Assembly (NCBI RefSeq): GCF_032854445.1
Contig: NC_088300.1
Span: 69,974,984 to 70,034,983 of the forward strand
Direction: 5' to 3'
Origin: Liolophura sinensis
Taxonomy: Eukaryota > Mollusca > Polyplacophora > Chitonida > Chitonidae
DNA: 60,000 nucleotides
The notes beneath the pieces are model-generated. The model did no database searches. It was not told the DNA's origin and saw only the letters and a program-made list of their open reading frames with translations. This document shows, in pieces, positions 57,371 through 60,000 of the stretch. The translations under genes were made by a program, and so were the position numbers. Position 1 is the stretch's first letter; the number at the start of each line of letters is the position of its first letter.

Positions 57371-60000
57371 CTGTCCACTTCATCAATTTCATCTTAAGAC
57401 AAATGTGTCCAGATTTCAACTTCCTGCATCAAAAACTATGCATTCTGGACAAGTTCTGTGGAATCTGCCTCTGATGTGTTCGAATTAGGCCTAATTAACT
57501 TCTATATACATATAAATCTGGGCTTAATCAGCTCTATAATAAGGCCTATACATCAGACTTACTACAAAGTGCCTTAGACCTACTTTGTGCATTAATGTTA
57601 AAGCTGAAGTTAAAGGTGATTACACAAAAGTTTCAGTAGGATTTTTATTCCACTTTTATTAACTTTGTATGGACAAGCATGAAGCTCCTCATATCGCCAC
57701 ATACACGAATATATACATTTTCGCAGAAACATGGACATATAAAATAACTGGTTGAAAGTTAACGGCCGGTGTTAAATCATGGAAGGTTTACTGTATACAT
57801 ATAGGCCTACATGTATATATGTACATTCATATACAAGCATGCGTATTCTTGAGTACATCGTAAAACACCAATCAGATAAATAAATAAACAAGCATGCGCG
57901 AGGTATTCATAAAAAGTAAGAAATTTGGTGATATTTATATGTCTAACAAATATAAATGAACTATCGAGAAATTATCCTATTTCATCACTGTGACAAGCGG
58001 AGAAAAAACAATCCAAGACATGCATGTACTTAAAATCAGATATTTTGAAAGCCGTAAGCAGAGACGTTGATGAATGTTATAACCCTAATAGAGACACTGA
58101 TATAAAACACACGGCGGGCTGTACGTATCCATGTACATGTAGGTCTATATTATATATATACATGCATATGTAATACTGCGTGCAGCCAACGTATGTCAGA
58201 TCTGAATACCGATATCGTAATGTTTGGTGACCTTCATCCCAAATATAGCCAATTTGGAACGGGAGGGGCATATCCGCCGCCTTATATACGACGACGTGTG
58301 ATACAATGTGTCATGTGTGAACGAATATGTTTGTATCTCCAGAGATAGGTCTACACTAGACTTATAAGCTGCCTGGTAGGTTCATCTGTGTAGGGGACGG
58401 GTTGTTGATTGAGGTGCATGCATTATTACATCTCCAGTGGAACTGTGATAAAAAAAGAAAGCAAGAAATCACCACCACAATTATATACGCGCCACCCCAT
58501 GCATGACGTCTGTTGCACGCCCGAATCCAACCATCACCACAGCATGGAGGTTAATTCGGCCGCGGTTTCCAATTAAGGCGATGAATTTATACCACCTCTG
58601 GTCCTGGAACGAAGTAATGTAGAAGTGTTGCATGTAGTCTGCTAAATAAATGTCTGTATCTATGTAAATGTATTTTTGTACATTCCAAAGATACACTAAA
58701 GTACATCTAAATTTGTTCCCACACATGTTGCTTTACTCATACACGATCCAGTAGACCCACTGATAAGTTTCACGTACTACAAAAGTAGTGTAGGCCTAAC
58801 TCCGAAAAACGAAAGCTTCATTACGACTCGAAAAACCTTCGTTTTATTTTTTTTTTGAGTTACACAATACACTATAGGCCTACAACTTACACACAGTCCT
58901 GCTCTCCAAGTTTTCCGCCACATTTCATACACTGCCGACATATACAGACTAAAAGAAAGTCTCTATAATGACGAACAGAAACGCTCTAATTTATCAGTAC
59001 AAATTCCAAAGTGTGGTTGTAACAACCTTCCACAGAAATGGGATCTGCGTGTTTAGGGGACTTAATCAAGAGGGGAAAAGTAGACTATCCCGCGAGAGCT
59101 ATTTGCAGAGGCCACAAGCCATGCAGGCCAACATGTGCAGCATCCAGGCTGTCATCTCACATTACACAGCGTAAATATTGATGTGTGTACATAATGTATG
59201 GATTACACACGTGTGCACGAAACAGTTAACCAACTACATATTATTATATTTAATAAAACATATGCAGTTGTGATGCACAGACAAGCTGACAAGAGTCGTA
59301 CAATGGCTACTTATACATCTGAAGAGAATATCAAATGCATAGGACGAACAAACAAACGATGAAGGATGAATCAAAGTCTATTGTGTATACACAAGGCTTG
59401 TACATTTCACCATATGAACCTTCAAGATGTGCGTCAAATGGAAACAGTGACTGGCCAGAAAGCCTATAGAATTGTACCAGTATGTGTAATGTTCGTACTA
59501 GAATATTATACACGGTTTTGCGCATGCATTGTAGCTCTGATGCAGTATATACACAAGCGCTTCCAGTAATATATATTTCTGCAGGGATAGTAAAGCAATA
59601 TTTGCTGCACTGACACAGTCATCAGGGGGTGTATATTCAGATGGTGCTGCTCGGATATATACAAACGTGGATTAATACAAGCATGCCATCCAAATTTGTG
59701 TGAAACGTCTATATATACATGTATCCCCAGGTGAATGCTGTTAGTGCTGATGTATCAGACAGTTGACATTTCCCGTTATCTCTGTCTACCATAATAACGC
59801 TTTCTAAACATCCCGGCCTAAAGTTGAAATCACAACCTGCTATTTTGTTCCTATATACAGCCGGTGTTCTTCTCGCATACTACATGAAAATAACATGATG
59901 TGTAGATACATATACCAGTGACTACTGACGTGTTCTTCTGCACGCGTGTTACATGATTTACGTTAATCTTCATGAACCGTCTTTGTTTTTCTATAAGACT
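57371..60000. other. Non-coding stretch with one SINE-tail remnant
   Basis: A family A tail (TATTCTTGAGTACATCGTAA, then ACACCAATCAGATAAATAAA) lies at 57843-57888 in + orientation without any body. Otherwise AT-rich with short TA runs near 58146-58160. No gene recognised. Confidence 0.5.

Noticed and set aside
57065-57488. Several Arg/Pro-rich frames on both strands
   Set aside because: They mirror each other in a GC-rich palindrome, where stop codons are rare by composition.

Overview
The window is eukaryotic nuclear DNA, most likely from a mollusc or another marine lophotrochozoan. Evidence: GT-AG introns, an animal-type class II phosphoinositide 3-kinase gene, abundant short tRNA-derived retroposons whose 3' end reads (on their sense strand) like CGTAAAACACCAATCAAATAAAT, and frequent TACATGTA motifs. 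The phylum is inferred, not proved by the sequence.

One gene dominates. A complete class II PI3K (PIK3C2 family) coding region runs on the + strand from ATG 5932 to TAA 40984-40986. I assembled 35 coding exons by hand. Every junction is GT-AG, phases agree throughout, and the total of 5415 nt gives a 1804-residue protein. Domain order is the family's: long Pro/Gln/Ser-rich N-terminus, Ras-binding domain, C2, helical (PIK) domain, kinase with CDRHNDN and DFG motifs, PX, and a second C2. It would phosphorylate phosphoinositides on endosomal or plasma membranes.

The notable biology lies in the introns. The intron after exon 22 opens with about 35 tandem copies of a 45-bp unit. The first 18 bases of that unit are the last six codons of the exon, including the ATP-contacting lysine, so the array repeats the exon-intron border and its 5' splice site. 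A second array (32-bp unit) lies in the same intron. The intron after exon 29 holds about 75 copies of a 73-bp unit with nested higher-order duplications and a duplicated 261-bp spacer.

Layout: 1-630 decayed LINE reverse transcriptase; 631-5919 upstream region with two tRNA-like repeats, a 5'-truncated SINE, a CTCF-like site and a possible first exon; 5932-40986 PIK3C2; 40987-50900 downstream, with a 30-bp minisatellite split by a SINE and other decayed SINEs; 50912-51992 a 1.1-kb inverted repeat built of TCG-containing words; 52000-60000 mostly non-coding, with SINE remnants, a probable solo LTR (55171-56163), a possible promoter-like GC patch and a GC-rich palindrome (57117-57360). I could not support a second protein-coding gene.
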